Of a DNA stretch of 64,000 nt, positions 43,723 to 54,054 are shown piece by piece. Origin of the DNA: Dromiciops gliroides (taxonomy: Eukaryota; Chordata; Mammalia; Microbiotheria; Microbiotheriidae). The number at the start of each line of letters is the position of its first letter. Position 1 is the stretch's first letter. The DNA lies in contig NC_057861.1 in NCBI RefSeq assembly GCF_019393635.1, positions 166,510,303 through 166,574,302 on the forward strand, in the 5' to 3' direction. The position numbers and the translations under genes are program-made. The notes below the pieces were generated by a model. That model made no database searches and was not told the origin of the DNA. It saw nothing but the letters and a program-made list of their open reading frames with translations.

Positions 43723-44695
43723 ATGTTTCTCTAGGGTCTTGTATTTGAAAGTCAAATTTGCCATTCAATTCAGGTCTTTTCATCACAAATATCTGAAAGT
43801 CTTCTTTTTCATTAAAATCCCATTTTTTCCACTGAAAGATAGTGCTGAGTTTTGCTGGGTAGGTGATTCTTGGTTGTAATCTGTTTTCCTTTGCCTTCTG
43901 GAATATCATATTCCATGCCCTCTGGTCCTTTAATGTAGAAGCTGCTAGATCTTGTGCTATCCTGACTGGGGCTCCACAGTACTTGAATTCTTTCTTTTTG
44001 GCAGCTTGTAGTATTTTCTCTTTGACCTGATAGCTCTGGAATTTGGCTATAATAGTCCTAGGAGTTTTCCTTTTGGGATCTCTTTCTGGAGGTGAATGGT
44101 GGATTCTTTCAATTTCTATTTTATCTTCTGCTTCCAGAATATCAGGGCAATTTTCCCTGAAAATATCTTGGAAGATAGTGTCTAAGCTCTTTCCTTGATC
44201 CTGGTTTTCATGTAGACCAATAATTTTCAAATTATCTCTCCTGGACCTATTTTCCAGGTCAGCAGTTTTTCCCAGAAGATATTTCACATTGCCCTCTACT
44301 TTTTTATTCATTTAGATTTGCTTTGTTGTATCTTGGTTTCTCTTAAAGTCACTGGCTTCCATATGTTCAGTCCTAATTCTTAGGCAATTATTTTCATCAG
44401 AGAGCTTTTGTAACTCCTTTTCCATTTGGCCAACTTGACTTATCAAGCTGTTGACTTTTTTCTCATGTCTTTCCTGCATCATCCTCATTTCTCTTTCCAT
44501 TTTTTCCTCTACCTCTCTAACTTTCTCTTCAAAGTCCTTTTTGAGCACTTCTATGGCCTGAGACCAATTCTTATTTTTCTTGGAAGCTTTAGATATAGGG
44601 GCCCTGATGTTGACATCTTCCTCTGAGGGTGCATCTCAATCTTTCTTGTCACTGAAGAAACTTTCTATGGTCCTCACCTTTCTCTGTTGGCTCAT
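43721..44695 (-). pseudogene. HAL1/L1 ORF1, two in-frame stops (copy 2)
   Basis: About 324 codons from ATG at 44695 (MSQQRKVRTIESFFSDKKD) to the stop at 43721, in one frame except for TGA at about 44636 and TAA at about 44312. Order: N-terminus, charged coiled coil (VLKKDFEEKVREVEEKMERE), RRM-like part (SRRDNLKIIGLHENQD, KIEIERIH), C-terminal domain ending KFDFQIQDPRET. The last 196 codons are open. It is better kept than copy 1, so the insertion is younger or more constrained. Confidence 0.87.
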
Positions 44696-45482
44696 CTTGC
44701 CTTTCTTTTACTAGACTTTTAGCTCCTTAAAGTGGGGCACTGTTTCCAGGCTGCAGTATCCCAAGCTTAAGGAGTCCCAGGTGGTATGATTTAAGGAGAA
44801 TCAGGTTCTTCCCTCACCTGGCCTGTTTCCTGGTCCTAGGTGACCCCAGACCAATTTGCTAATCAATCAGCTTTGTGTGTTGTGGTTGTCAGCTCCTATG
44901 AGCCTGTGCCCCTCCCCAACCCAGGCCACTGTTACTCTAGCCTACCTCCTGGTTCTCAGCAGGGATGTAAAATCCAAGTTCTGCCTTAGCACCAGCATAG
45001 ACCCCTGTAGTCTCCCCCCTGCCTAGGGCTCAGCCCACTTCCCAGACTGTGAGCTTAGTTCCAGACAACACTGGTGCTTCAGCTGATTCAGAGGCTCTGG
45101 GGGTCTGCTTCTCTGGTGAGGCCTTCCTGGGACTGGATCTGTGTCAGGGTGACTGTGGGATTTCGCTCAACTCCTGTATCAGCACAGCAGTTCCCTCCTT
45201 CTGACCTTCCAAGCCGTTCTTGGTTAGAAGATGATTTCAGCACATTCTTCTGTGAGTTTTGCTGCTCTGGGCATTTTCCTATGGCATCATTTGAATGTTT
45301 TTTGGAGTGATCGTGTCATGAGTTCGGAAGCTCACTCTATCTGTCTTCTTTCATGCTATCACTCTTCAAAAGGGATTTGCTTCTGTCCATCCCCTCCCCC
45401 ACTCTCCTAAGCTTTTCTTTAAAGGACTTCTGTATTTCTCCTTTGTCCATATCACACTGTGTCTTGTATAATACATATTTGT

Positions 45483-45485
<3 letters not shown>

Positions 45486-45547
<62 letters not shown>

Positions 45548-45688
45548 GATGATAGATTAGAGAGATAGAAAGATGATAGTGGATAGATTGATAGGTAGAT
45601 AGATGATAGGTTGATTGATTGATAGGTAGGTAGGGAGATAGAAAAATGATAGATAGATATGATAGATTAGATAGAGAGATAGATGTAT

Positions 45689-45754
<66 letters not shown>

Positions 45755-45757
45755 GTC
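45486..45757. repeat. Compound (GA)n / (GATA)n microsatellite
   Basis: A (GA)n run at 45486-45541 (about 28 units), imperfect GATAGATGATA variants, then a (GATA)n run at about 45690-45751. Likely variable in length. Confidence 0.97.
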
Positions 45758-45774
45758 ATTTTCCTCTCACTCCA

Positions 45775-45885
45775 GTATAATATCACCTACCTTACAGGGT
45801 TGTTGTGAGGATCAAATGATATACTATTTATAAAAGTGCACAGGGCCTGGTACATAGTAGATACTCTGTTCCTCCCTCCTTCATT
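45775..45885 (+). mobile_element. MIR 3' part
   Basis: ACCTACCTTACAGGGTTGTT, GTGAGGATCAAATGATATAC and CCTGGTACATAGTAGATACT: MIR CORE and tail. Confidence 0.75.
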
Positions 45886-46117
45886 CATTCAATAATTTTT
45901 AAAATGCCAACTATGTTCAGAAAAATACTAAACACTATACAAGAACAGTCTTTTTTCTCTTCATCTTCATCTTTATAAACCTGGGCCTTAACAAAGTGCC
46001 TTTGCACATATGAGCATCTTAATAGATGTCACCCCGTGATCTCACATGGGTTTTTGCTTTCTGATGTTATAATGCACTTATTATAACTTGTGTGCTTGTG
46101 TTTCCATACATGCATAC

Positions 46118-46127
46118 ACAGACACAT

Positions 46128-46163
<36 letters not shown>
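46118..46163. repeat. (CA)n microsatellite
   Basis: Imperfect ACACAGACACATG, then a (CA)n run at about 46130-46161. Confidence 0.97.
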
Positions 46164-46167
<4 letters not shown>

Positions 46168-46590
46168 AGTTGTAAAGTCTTTGAGATCAGGGACCATTTC
46201 TCATTTAAATTTTGTACCTTCCTCAGGAACCAAGGCAAAATTTTACAGACTCTAGGTGCTTGATAAATTCTTATGGAATGAATTAATTTATCATTTTAAA
46301 TTGAATTACTTCATCAAAAAACTTTAGTACCCTTGCCCCATGCCCTTTGTCCTTCTAACTGCAAGGGAGTCTTTCCTTGAACCTTTGATAGTACTTTGAA
46401 TCTCTCTTAAACAATTATCATATTCTAATCATATAATAGCTATTTGTGTGCATAGCTTATCTTCCCTCCTAAACTGTAAGCTCTCTGAGGGCAAGAAATG
46501 CTCTTATTTCAACTGCCTTACTCTCTCAATGTTAGCACAATGCTGTGAAGATATTTAACACTTATTATGCATTGAGTTGGAATGAGTTGG
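46168..46590 (+). mobile_element. L2 3' tails (two fragments)
   Basis: First: GTAAAGTCTTTGAGATCAGG, ATTTCTCATTTAAATTTTGT, TAGGTGCTTGATAAATTC (46168-46285). Second: AACTGTAAGCTCTCTGAGGG, GTTAGCACAATGCTGTGAAG (46470-46590). Both sense. Confidence 0.65.
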
Positions 46591-46599
46591 ATCTATTCC

Positions 46600-47065
46600 C
46601 TCAGGGTCCTTATCAATTTTATAACAATCTGAAAGTTCAATTCTATTGATACATTGAGAGCCCTAGATCATTTAATAGTGGGATAGATATAGGAACAGCT
46701 TCTAAATAATACTTGAACCCAAAGGAATGACTCTAATTCTGGGAATTTCAAAAAATGCCAAACTGGTAAGAAAAATATATTTGGCCAGAGAGGGCACTTC
46801 TAAGTTCCCTCAAGCTGTCACCTACACATAAAGCCAGTACTTGTCAATAAGAGAAGAACCTTTGGAAACTGCTTTTACAAGTTTTCAAATAAAATACTGT
46901 TACAACAAATTGTATTACAAGAAAAATATCTATATAACCAGAAGATTACAAGACCCAAGTGCCAACCTACTCCAGGGTGGAATGCAACCAAAGCATTTGG
47001 ACAGATCCCAACAAAATGGCTAGCAAATAGCAACTCCCAAAATACTTTTTTTATTCAATTCGACA
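46600..47065. other. Non-coding stretch
   Basis: No recognised feature. Confidence 0.4.
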
Positions 47066-47069
47066 TGTT

Positions 47070-47500
47070 TTGATTACCAATTGTATATAGAATGTATGTA
47101 GAAGAAATACAGTGTTTAGAAAAGAAGGGGTCCCAGCCATCATAGAGTTTACATAAATAATGATAATATAAACTAAGCATGATAAATTCATGATATAATC
47201 AAGAAAAGTTCTGAATTTTGTGAATTCTGATAAGGAAGAATCATCAGTGACCAGGGGTCAAGAAATGTTTCTGGCATTTGTAGTATGCTTTATGGAATGG
47301 GTAGGATTTATAAGGTATTGGGAAGATTACAGGCATACAAAACTGTGTGGGCAAAGGCATGGAAGTTGTAAACTATAGCAGATTTAAGCAGCCTAGCTTA
47401 GTTGCAATGTAGATTATGAAGAAGTAAATGTTATGAGGTAAGACTAGAAAAGCAAGGTGACAAAAATTTGGAGAGAGCTTTGACCACTCTATGAATGGAC
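47070..47500 (-). mobile_element. L2 LINE relic, antisense
   Basis: GGGGTCCCAGCCATCATAGA, GAATTCTGATAAGGAAGAAT and GTGTGGGCAAAGGCATGGAA follow the antisense L2 3' order seen at 6750. Diverged. Confidence 0.5.
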
Positions 47501-47504
47501 TCTC

Positions 47505-48010
47505 TACTAAAGATATAAACACCTTCATAATAAAGCTCTCCTAGGCTCAATATTCAAGAGGAGAATGGAGAGAGATTGAAAGTGGCTAACATAGTTGGTG
47601 TTTGGGCAGGGACTAGAGTTGTCACTCCTGCTTCTACCAAAGCCCAATGTACTGGCTTGAGAAATATTTGGAGTAAACTAATTGGTGTAAACCTTTTTCC
47701 TCTAGACCTCTAGGAGAACACAGAAACACTTGCTACCCCTATAGTAACAGATAGATATTAAATCCAAAGCTTTCCTGTTTTTTAAAGTTTATTTACATTT
47801 CTACTTAATTAGTACTAATACCAATTTAGGTTAAGTGCTTATTATTTTATAGAGTTGCAAAAGAGAAATGAAGAGGGATGGGCATGTTATGAAAAGAAAG
47901 AGAAAGAAGGGGATAGAATAGATGCCCCTTCTGAATTTTCTTAGATCCATTTAGGGGCTCAGGAGCTATATGAAAGAGAATCTTGATGATTTTATGTTTT
48001 ATAAAGCATA
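47505..48010. other. Non-coding stretch
   Basis: No recognised repeat or exon. Confidence 0.4.
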
Positions 48011-48014
48011 ATCT

Positions 48015-48128
48015 TTCAATGAACTAGCATTTATTAAGCACCTACTATGTGCCAGGCACTGTGGTAGACACTGAGGATATGAACCAAAGCAGAAAACAGT
48101 CCCTGCTTTCAAGAAGTTCACAGCAAAG
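48015..48128 (-). mobile_element. L2 3' tail, antisense
   Basis: GCATTTATTAAGCACCTACT, ATGTGCCAGGCACTGTGGTA, CAGTCCCTGCTTTCAAGAAG. Confidence 0.8.
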
Positions 48129-48185
48129 GCATCGATTTGCTTGTTTTCCACGAACAAAATGAAAACTGAGAATAACAGCGATTGG

Positions 48186-48406
48186 GCAGCTAGGGTGGCA
48201 TGGTGGATAAAGCACTGACCGTGGATTCAGGAGGACCTGAGTTCAAATCCAGCCTCAGATACTTGATACTTACCAGCTGTGTGACCCTGGGCAAGTCACT
48301 TAACCCTCATTGCCCTGCAAAATAATAGATAGATAGACAGATAGATGATAGATATATAGATACATAGATAGATACATAGATGAATAAATAAATGAATAAA
48401 TAGACA
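48186..48406 (+). mobile_element. SINE with a GATA-converted tail and TSD
   Basis: Body 48186-48320. The A-tail has turned into GATA/GACA/CATAGATA repeats (48322-48400). TSD AATAACAGCGATTGG (48171-48185) versus AATAACAGTGATTGG (48407-48421). Confidence 0.94.
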
Positions 48407-48759
48407 AATAACAGTGATTGGTTGGTGAGGGGTTGAACTACTTTGGTCAGTGACCCTTTTCTTGTTCTCCTCCATGAATGCTCAGAGAGAACCTGAAAAG
48501 CAAGAACTAGAGAGCAAAATCTGTTAAAATGGCTTTAGGTGCAAAAAAAATCCAACACCAAGTTTCTAAATTTTGCAGTAAAATTGCTTACTTTTCTTTT
48601 TGTATATTTCTGCATCATGCATAGAGTAGGGCCTGTAGTCTAAAATGATCATATTCCCTATGTTGAAACTATATTTTGTGATTTTTAAAATCTTAGAGTT
48701 ATTCAGACATTGAATGAATATATTATATGTTATATGCTACAAAAGAAAACATTACTAAG

Positions 48760-48865
48760 TGCATATTTAATCATTAATACTAAATGAATGAAAAAGCATT
48801 TGCCAAGCACTTTCTACTTGCTGAATAGAAAAGGAAGATAGTCCTTGCTTTCAAAGTATTTACTT
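48760..48865 (-). mobile_element. L2 3' tail, antisense
   Basis: AAAGCATTTGCCAAGCACTT, AGTCCTTGCTTTCAAAGTAT. Confidence 0.55.
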
Positions 48866-49320
48866 TATAATTGGCAAAAGACAACATTTGTAGGTGTGAG
48901 GATGTAAAGATCTGGAGGTGCTCCTGTTTGAAGTTACAGGGCAAATGGCAAGGCTCTAAAGTCCTTAGGATGCCTCAGCAATCAGCTCAACAGAAGTGGC
49001 TTACCACTATTGGAAAAGGGAGAATTAGTCCAGGGGTCAGAGTGTACAGGGAATTACTTCTGGAAGAGGTGCAGATGAGGGGTCAATTTCTGGCCAGGAG
49101 GACAGAAAAGGAAGGGGGCATGGCAGGAAGGTTGGGGGTGAGCTTTCCTGGGTAAACTCTGGGATGGTAGAAGGAAAAAAGGAACCATACTATTCTCATT
49201 GTCATGTAGTAAAAATTAAATTAAGAAAATGAGTATCAAGGATAGAAGTTAGCAAGCATCTAAATGATAACATTCTTTTCAAAATAATGATGATGAGTTC
49301 CTATAATAGACTAACATGCA
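48866..49320. other. Non-coding stretch
   Basis: Relatively GC-rich with a 94-codon frame on +, but no domain, no splice evidence and no good start context. Possibly L2-derived (continuing the antisense copy). Confidence 0.35.
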
Positions 49321-49326
49321 TTACAT

Positions 49327-49540
49327 CAGAGGTCAAACATGTGGTCCTCGGGCCACAATCAGGCCTACCAGGGCATCTGAAGCAGATTAAAATGTAATTA
49401 GGAAATTTTTAAAAAATAAATTTAAAATACAATAGAATAAAGATAATGCTAATATGTGGTTTTCTAAGTTGATATGTACCCACAGGGATATTTATGTAGC
49501 ATTTAATGACTCCTCTTTCTATTTGAGTTTGACACCACTG
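49327..49540. mobile_element. hAT-like non-autonomous DNA transposon
   Basis: 214 bp. Left end CAGAGGTCAAAC and right end GTTTGACACCACTG (reverse CAGTGGTGTCAAAC) form imperfect terminal inverted repeats. Interior GTCCTCGGGCCACAATCAGG. Flanks ATTACAT and ATTCCAT are consistent with a decayed 8-bp duplication. No transposase coding. Confidence 0.7.
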
Positions 49541-49554
49541 AATTCCATGATAGA

Positions 49555-49690
49555 TTTAGAGTTAGATGAGACATTAGAGTCTATTTAGTTTATTTATTTC
49601 ATTTTGCCCATAATTTACCCAAGGTCAAACAGGTAGAGCTTGGAGATATGGTCAAGGTCTTGACTGACTCCAAATTTAGTGCCTTTCGAA
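49555..49690 (-). mobile_element. CORE/MIR-like relic
   Basis: GAGTTAGATGAGACATTAGA, TTTACCCAAGGTCAAACAGG. Old. Confidence 0.4.
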
Positions 49691-49694
49691 TGAA

Positions 49695-49865
49695 CTTTTT
49701 TTTCTTTTTCTTTCTTTCTTTTTTTGTGGGTGGGGTGGGGCAGTGAAGGTTAAGTGACTTGCCCAGGGTCACTAGTAAGTGTCAAGTGTCTGAGGCCAGA
49801 TTTGAACCCGGGTCCTTCTGAATCCTGGGCTGGTGCTCTATCCACTGTGCCACCAGGCTGCCCCT
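49695..49865 (-). mobile_element. tRNA-derived SINE
   Basis: Antisense, T/CTTT tail, TAAGTGACTTGCCCAGGGTC with an ACACAGCT deletion, ending CACCAGGCTGCCCC. Flanks TTCGAATGAAC and TTGAATGCAC suggest a decayed TSD. Confidence 0.9.
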
Positions 49866-49959
49866 TGAATGCACATTTCTAAACTTCTTTTTATATTTCT
49901 AAAGTAGACAGGAGAATTCAGCATTGTTAACATCACCTCTTTAAAGACAGATTGTGTGT

Positions 49960-50212
49960 TGTTGTTGTCATACAGTAGTTTCAGTCGTATCTGACTCTTT
50001 GCGACACCGTTTAGGGTTTTCTCGACAGAGATACTACGGTAATTTACCATTTCCTTCTCCAACTCATTTTTACAGATCAGGAAACTGAAGCAAACAGGGT
50101 TAAGTAACTTGCCCAGGGTCACACCACTAGTAAATGTTTGAGGCTGGATTCAAATGCAGATCTTCCTGACTCCAGATCATGCACTCTATCCACTGTGCCA
50201 CCTACCTATCCA
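49960..50212 (-). mobile_element. RTE-tailed CORE-SINE (MAR1-like)
   Basis: Antisense: TTTCAGTCGTATCTGACTCT, TTAGGGTTTTCTCGACAGAG, CTCCAACTCATTTTTACAGA, ending GTGCCACCTACC. Full length. Confidence 0.9.
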
Positions 50213-50364
50213 TATTAATGTAGTAGACAGTGTGAAAATTAAATTCCCTGTTGAATGGCTGTCCTGAACAAATAGTCCTTATCTAGTGTATAAACTGATG
50301 TGGATAGGTTGCAGTTTCATCATGAGTATTGATCTAGGTATTAAAAAATCTTAATTCCATTCTA

Positions 50365-50455
50365 CACCCACTGTGTACAGAGATCTGGAGAAAATATAAA
50401 ATTAAGATGAGTCATGGTCCTCGCCTCAGGGAACTTAGAGTCTCCTAGGGATAAG
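50365..50455 (-). mobile_element. L2 3' tail, antisense
   Basis: CCACTGTGTACAGAGATCTG, CATGGTCCTCGCCTCAGGGA, TTAGAGTCTCCTAGGGAT. Confidence 0.6.
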
Positions 50456-50459
50456 TGAC

Positions 50460-50776
50460 CACTTATGTATACACATATCTCACCAATCCCTCCTCTCTCA
50501 AGATCATTTCAGCCCTGGAACTCACACCCTATGAGTACCTTCTGTCCTGGGACCCCAACCCTCCTTCTTATTGGAGGGTGGAAATCTCCCAGGACTTCCA
50601 TTTAAGGAGAACTCAGGCAACCATCTCTTCATTCCCCACCTGGCTGCCCTCCATACTGTTCATCATACTAAGTACCTTTCCCCACAATCCTGTTTTTCAG
50701 TTTCCTTTTATGTTTTTGTCTCTCCACGTGAGATTGTAAGTTTCTTGAAGAAATGAGCTATCTTTTCCCTTTCAAG
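50460..50776 (+). mobile_element. Unclassified repeat, copy 2
   Basis: Matches 27370-27534 plus 28664-28890: TTTCAGCCCTGGAACTCACA, TCTTATTGGAGGGTGGAAAT, GACTTCCATTTAAGGAGAAC, CACCTGGCTGCCCTCCATAC, GAGATTGTAAGTTTCTTGAA. The end resembles the L2 tail, so it may be an L2-mobilised SINE or an LTR. Confidence 0.6.
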
Positions 50777-52955
50777 TTCTATTATTCAATATTGTACTAG
50801 AAACATTAGCTTTAGCAATGAGAGGAAGGAATTGAAGTAATTAGAATAGGCAAGGAGGAAACAAAACTTTCACTCTTTGCAGATGATATGATGGTAGACT
50901 TAAGAGAATCCTAGAGAATCAACTAAAAAATTACTTGAAACAATTAATAACTTTAGCAGAGTTGTAGGATACAAAGTAAATGCACATAAATCATCAACAT
51001 TTCTACACATGACTAACAAAGCTCAGCAGCAAGAGATAGAAAGAGAAATTCCATTTAAAATCACTGTAGACAATATAAAATATTTGGGAGTCTACCTGCC
51101 AAGACAAACCCAGGAGCTATATGAACACAATGACAAAACACTTTTCACACAAATAAAATCAGATCTAAATAATTGGAAAAATATCAATTGCTCATGGACA
51201 GGACAGGCTAATATAATAAAAATGACAATTCTACCTAAATTAATTTACCTATTCAGTCCTATACTGATCAGACTACCTAAAAAGTATTTTGTAGACCTAG
51301 AAAAAAATAATAACAAAATTCATCTGGAAGAACAAAAGGTCAAGAATATCAAGGGAATTAATGAAAAAATGCAGAGGAAGGTGGGCTAGCCTTACCAAAT
51401 CTAAAGTCTAAATCTAATCCAAAACTATAAAATGGCAGTTATCGTAACTATTTGGTACTGGCTAAAAAATAGAGTGGTGGCTCAGTGGAACAGGTTAGGC
51501 ACAGGAGGTACAGTAGTGAATGACTATAGTAATCTAATGTTTGATAAACACAAAGATTCCAGCTTCTGGAATAAGAACTTACTATTTCAGAAAAACTGCT
51601 GGGAAAACTGGAAAATAGTATGGCAGAAACTAGGCATCTTACACCATATACCAAAATAAGGTCAAAATGGGTACATGATTTAGACCATAGGCAAATTAGG
51701 AGAAGAAGGAATTGTTTACCTCTAAGATCTGTGGAGAGGAAAACAATTTATGACCAAACAAGAGATAGAGAATATTATGACATTCAAAATGGATCATTTT
51801 GATTACATTAAATTATAAAAAGTTTTTGTACAAACAGAAGCAATGCAGCTAAGATTAGAAGGAAAGCAGAAAGTTGGGAAATACTTTTTACAGCCAGTGT
51901 TTATGATAAAGACCTCATTTCTAAAATATATAGGGGAACTAAATCAAATTTATAAGATTACAAGTCATTCCCCGATTGAGAAATAGTTAAAGGATATGAA
52001 TAGGCAGTTTCAGATGAAGAGATCAAAGCTTTCTATTGCCATATGAAAAAAATGTTCTAAATCACTATTGATTAGAGAGTTGCAAATTAAAACAACTCTG
52101 AGGTATCACCTCACACCTATCATATTGGCTAATATTTAAAAAAAGGAAAATAATAAATGTTGGAGAAGATGTGGAAAAATGTGATCAGTAATGCATTGTT
52201 GGTAGAGTTGTGAACTGATCCAACCATTCTATGTCCAAAGAGCTATAAAATTGTGCATACCCTTTGACCTAGTAATACCACTATGAGGTCTGTATCTCAA
52301 AGAGGTCATAAAAAAGGGAAAAGTACCCACATGCACAAAAATATTTCTAACATCTCTCTTTGTGGTGGCAAAGAATTAGAAATAGAGGGGATGCCCACCA
52401 ACTGGGGAATGGCATGAACAAGTTGTGGTATATGAATGTAATGGAATACTATTGTGCTGTAAGAAATGATGAGCAGGCAGATCTCAGAAAAACCTGAAAA
52501 GACTTAAGTGGACTGATGTTGAGTGAAGGGAGCAGAACCAGGAGAACACTGTAACAGCAGCACTGTGTAATGATATACTGTGATAGACTTAGCTCTCCTC
52601 AGCAATACAATGATGATCCAAGACAATTCCAAAGGACTCATGATGAAAAATGTTCTCCACATCCAGAAAAAAGAATGCTGGAATCTCAATGTAGATAGAA
52701 CCATACTGTTTCTACTTTTGGTTTTTTTTTTCTTTTTTGCAGTTTTTCCCTTTTGTTCTGATTCTTCTTTCCCAACATAACTAATGCAGAAATATGTTTA
52801 ATGTTATTGTACATGTATAACCTATATCAGATTGTTTTCTGTCTTGGGGAGGGGGGGAGGGAAGGGGGAGGCAGAAAAATTTGGAACTAAAAATCTTATG
52901 AAAACAAATATTGAAAATTATCTTTACATGTAACTGGAAAAAATAAAATACTATT
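50777..52955 (+). mobile_element. L1 copy B, 5'-truncated
   Basis: Sense L1 from the ORF2 RT region (TTTGCAGATGATATGATGGT, the FADD box near 50876) to the 3' end (ACATGTAACTGGAAAAAATA). The longest open piece is 51009-51389, with IKYLGVYLPRQTQELY and CSWTGQANIIKMTILPK. Frameshifts elsewhere. Its 5' end coincides with that of copy A. Confidence 0.88.
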
Positions 52956-53321
52956 AAGATTTTTTGGACAAGGAACTATTCTACACCTATTCTATACCTA
53001 CCTGGAGAAGCAACTATCTGGTCCAATTTATATTAGAACAATAATGCCTGCTAAAAACATCACCAACAGGTAATCATCCACACTTTCCTTGAAGCTCTCT
53101 ACTGAGAGAGAACCACTCCCCCTTCTAAGGCAGCCCATCCACTCTGGAGGATTTCTACTTATTTAGAAAGTGTTTCCTTACTCAAATACCTAAATGGATC
53201 TGTGATCTCATCTATTTGGATGTTCTTTCCAGTTACACACATCTCAAACCATTCATGTCTATCCAAACTTGCCCATGTCCTCTGATGTTTGCCACAAGGG
53301 CAACATGTATTGTAAACAACA

Positions 53322-53565
53322 TGTATTGTTGTTTAGTTATTTTCAGTCACGTCCAGCTCTTCATGACTGCTTTTTGTGGTTTTCTTTGCGAAGATACTAA
53401 AGTGGTTTGCCATTTTCTTCTCCAGTTCATTTTACAGATAAGGAAGCTGAGGCAAACAGGGTTAAGTGACTTGTCCAGGATCACACAATGTCTGAAGCTG
53501 GATTTGAACTCAGGTCTTCCTGACTCCAGGCCTAGAGCTCTATCTACTGTGCCAACTAGTGTCCT
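53322..53565 (-). mobile_element. RTE-tailed CORE-SINE (MAR1-like)
   Basis: Antisense: TTGTTTAGTTATTTTCAGTC, TTTGTGGTTTTCTTTGCGAA, CAGATAAGGAAGCTGAGGC, CTGACTCCAGGCCTAGAGCT. Confidence 0.9.
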
Positions 53566-53649
53566 AATGTTCTGGTGCCCTTTCTCTAGTTCTCCTGACA
53601 TCTGGACAAGCTTAGATTTGCCTCTTTGCCACTTTTACCCACTAGAGAG

Positions 53650-53890
53650 AAGCTATAGATATTTTTGTACGTGTAGGTCCTTTTCCTTTTTTTATGATCT
53701 CTTTAGGATGCAGACCTAGTAGTGATATTACTGGGTCAAAGGGTATGTACATTTTTATAGCCCTTTGGGCATAGTTTCAAATTGCACTCCAGAATGGTTG
53801 GATCAGTTCACAACTCCACCAACAATGCATTAATGTCCCAATTTTTCCACATCTTCTCCAACATTTTCCTTTTTTTGGACATATTATTTG
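53650..53890 (-). mobile_element. L1 ORF2 C-terminal fragment
   Basis: Minus translation keeps KGKCWRRCGKIGTLMHCWWS and LIQPFWSAI, the conserved cysteine/tryptophan region of the L1 ORF2 C-terminus. The piece lacks both the RT domain and the 3' UTR. Confidence 0.82.
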
Positions 53891-54054
53891 TCTACTCCCT
53901 GGAGCCAAGAAGGAATCTAATCTCTCCTCCTCACAGTAACCATTAAAATGCTTAAGGATGTCTATCATGTCCCATTCAAAGTCTTCCCAACTGAAGGTTC
54001 ACCATCTTTAGTTCCTTAAACAGATTTTCATAGAGCATGAACTTGACAAGGCTT

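Larger units (their letters stand above)
42534..45406 (-). mobile_element. HAL1-like (ORF1-only) element with 14-bp TSD
   Basis: About 2.9 kb on the minus strand with a T-run (its poly-A) at left. From right to left: a 65-bp 5' segment, L1-type 5' UTR (45340-44696), ORF1 (44695-43721), a post-ORF1 region with a SINE-like insert (43580-43722), and an L1-type 3' end (43020-42545). No ORF2. Perfect TSD CTAAGCTTTTCTTT at 42520-42533 and 45407-45420. Same family as 31915-34891. Confidence 0.87.
42335..45485 (+). mobile_element. L2 relic split by a HAL1-like insertion
   Basis: Left piece 42335-42533 (TTAAGTACCACCTCTTCCAT, GAAGCCTTGCCTGATTCCCC) and right piece 45421-45485 (AAAGGACTTCTGTATTTCTC, TTGTATAATACATATTTGTA) are adjacent in L2 once 42534-45406 is taken out. 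Sense orientation. Confidence 0.7.
53060..54050 (-). mobile_element. CR1/L3 relic with nested SINE and L1 piece
   Basis: Antisense CR1/L3 pieces: AATCATCCACACTTTCCTTG and TCTAAGGCAGCCCATCCACT (53060-53170), and TAATCTCTCCTCCTCACAGT with GATGTCTATCATGTCCCATT (53895-54050). A SINE (53322-53565) and an L1 fragment (53650-53890) lie in between. Confidence 0.6.

Noticed and set aside
48871..49155. 94-codon frame as a small gene
   Set aside because: No domain, no conserved start, next to a reversed L2 tail.
53216..53719. 167-codon + frame
   Set aside because: Runs through a SINE and an antisense L1 fragment; no coherent product.
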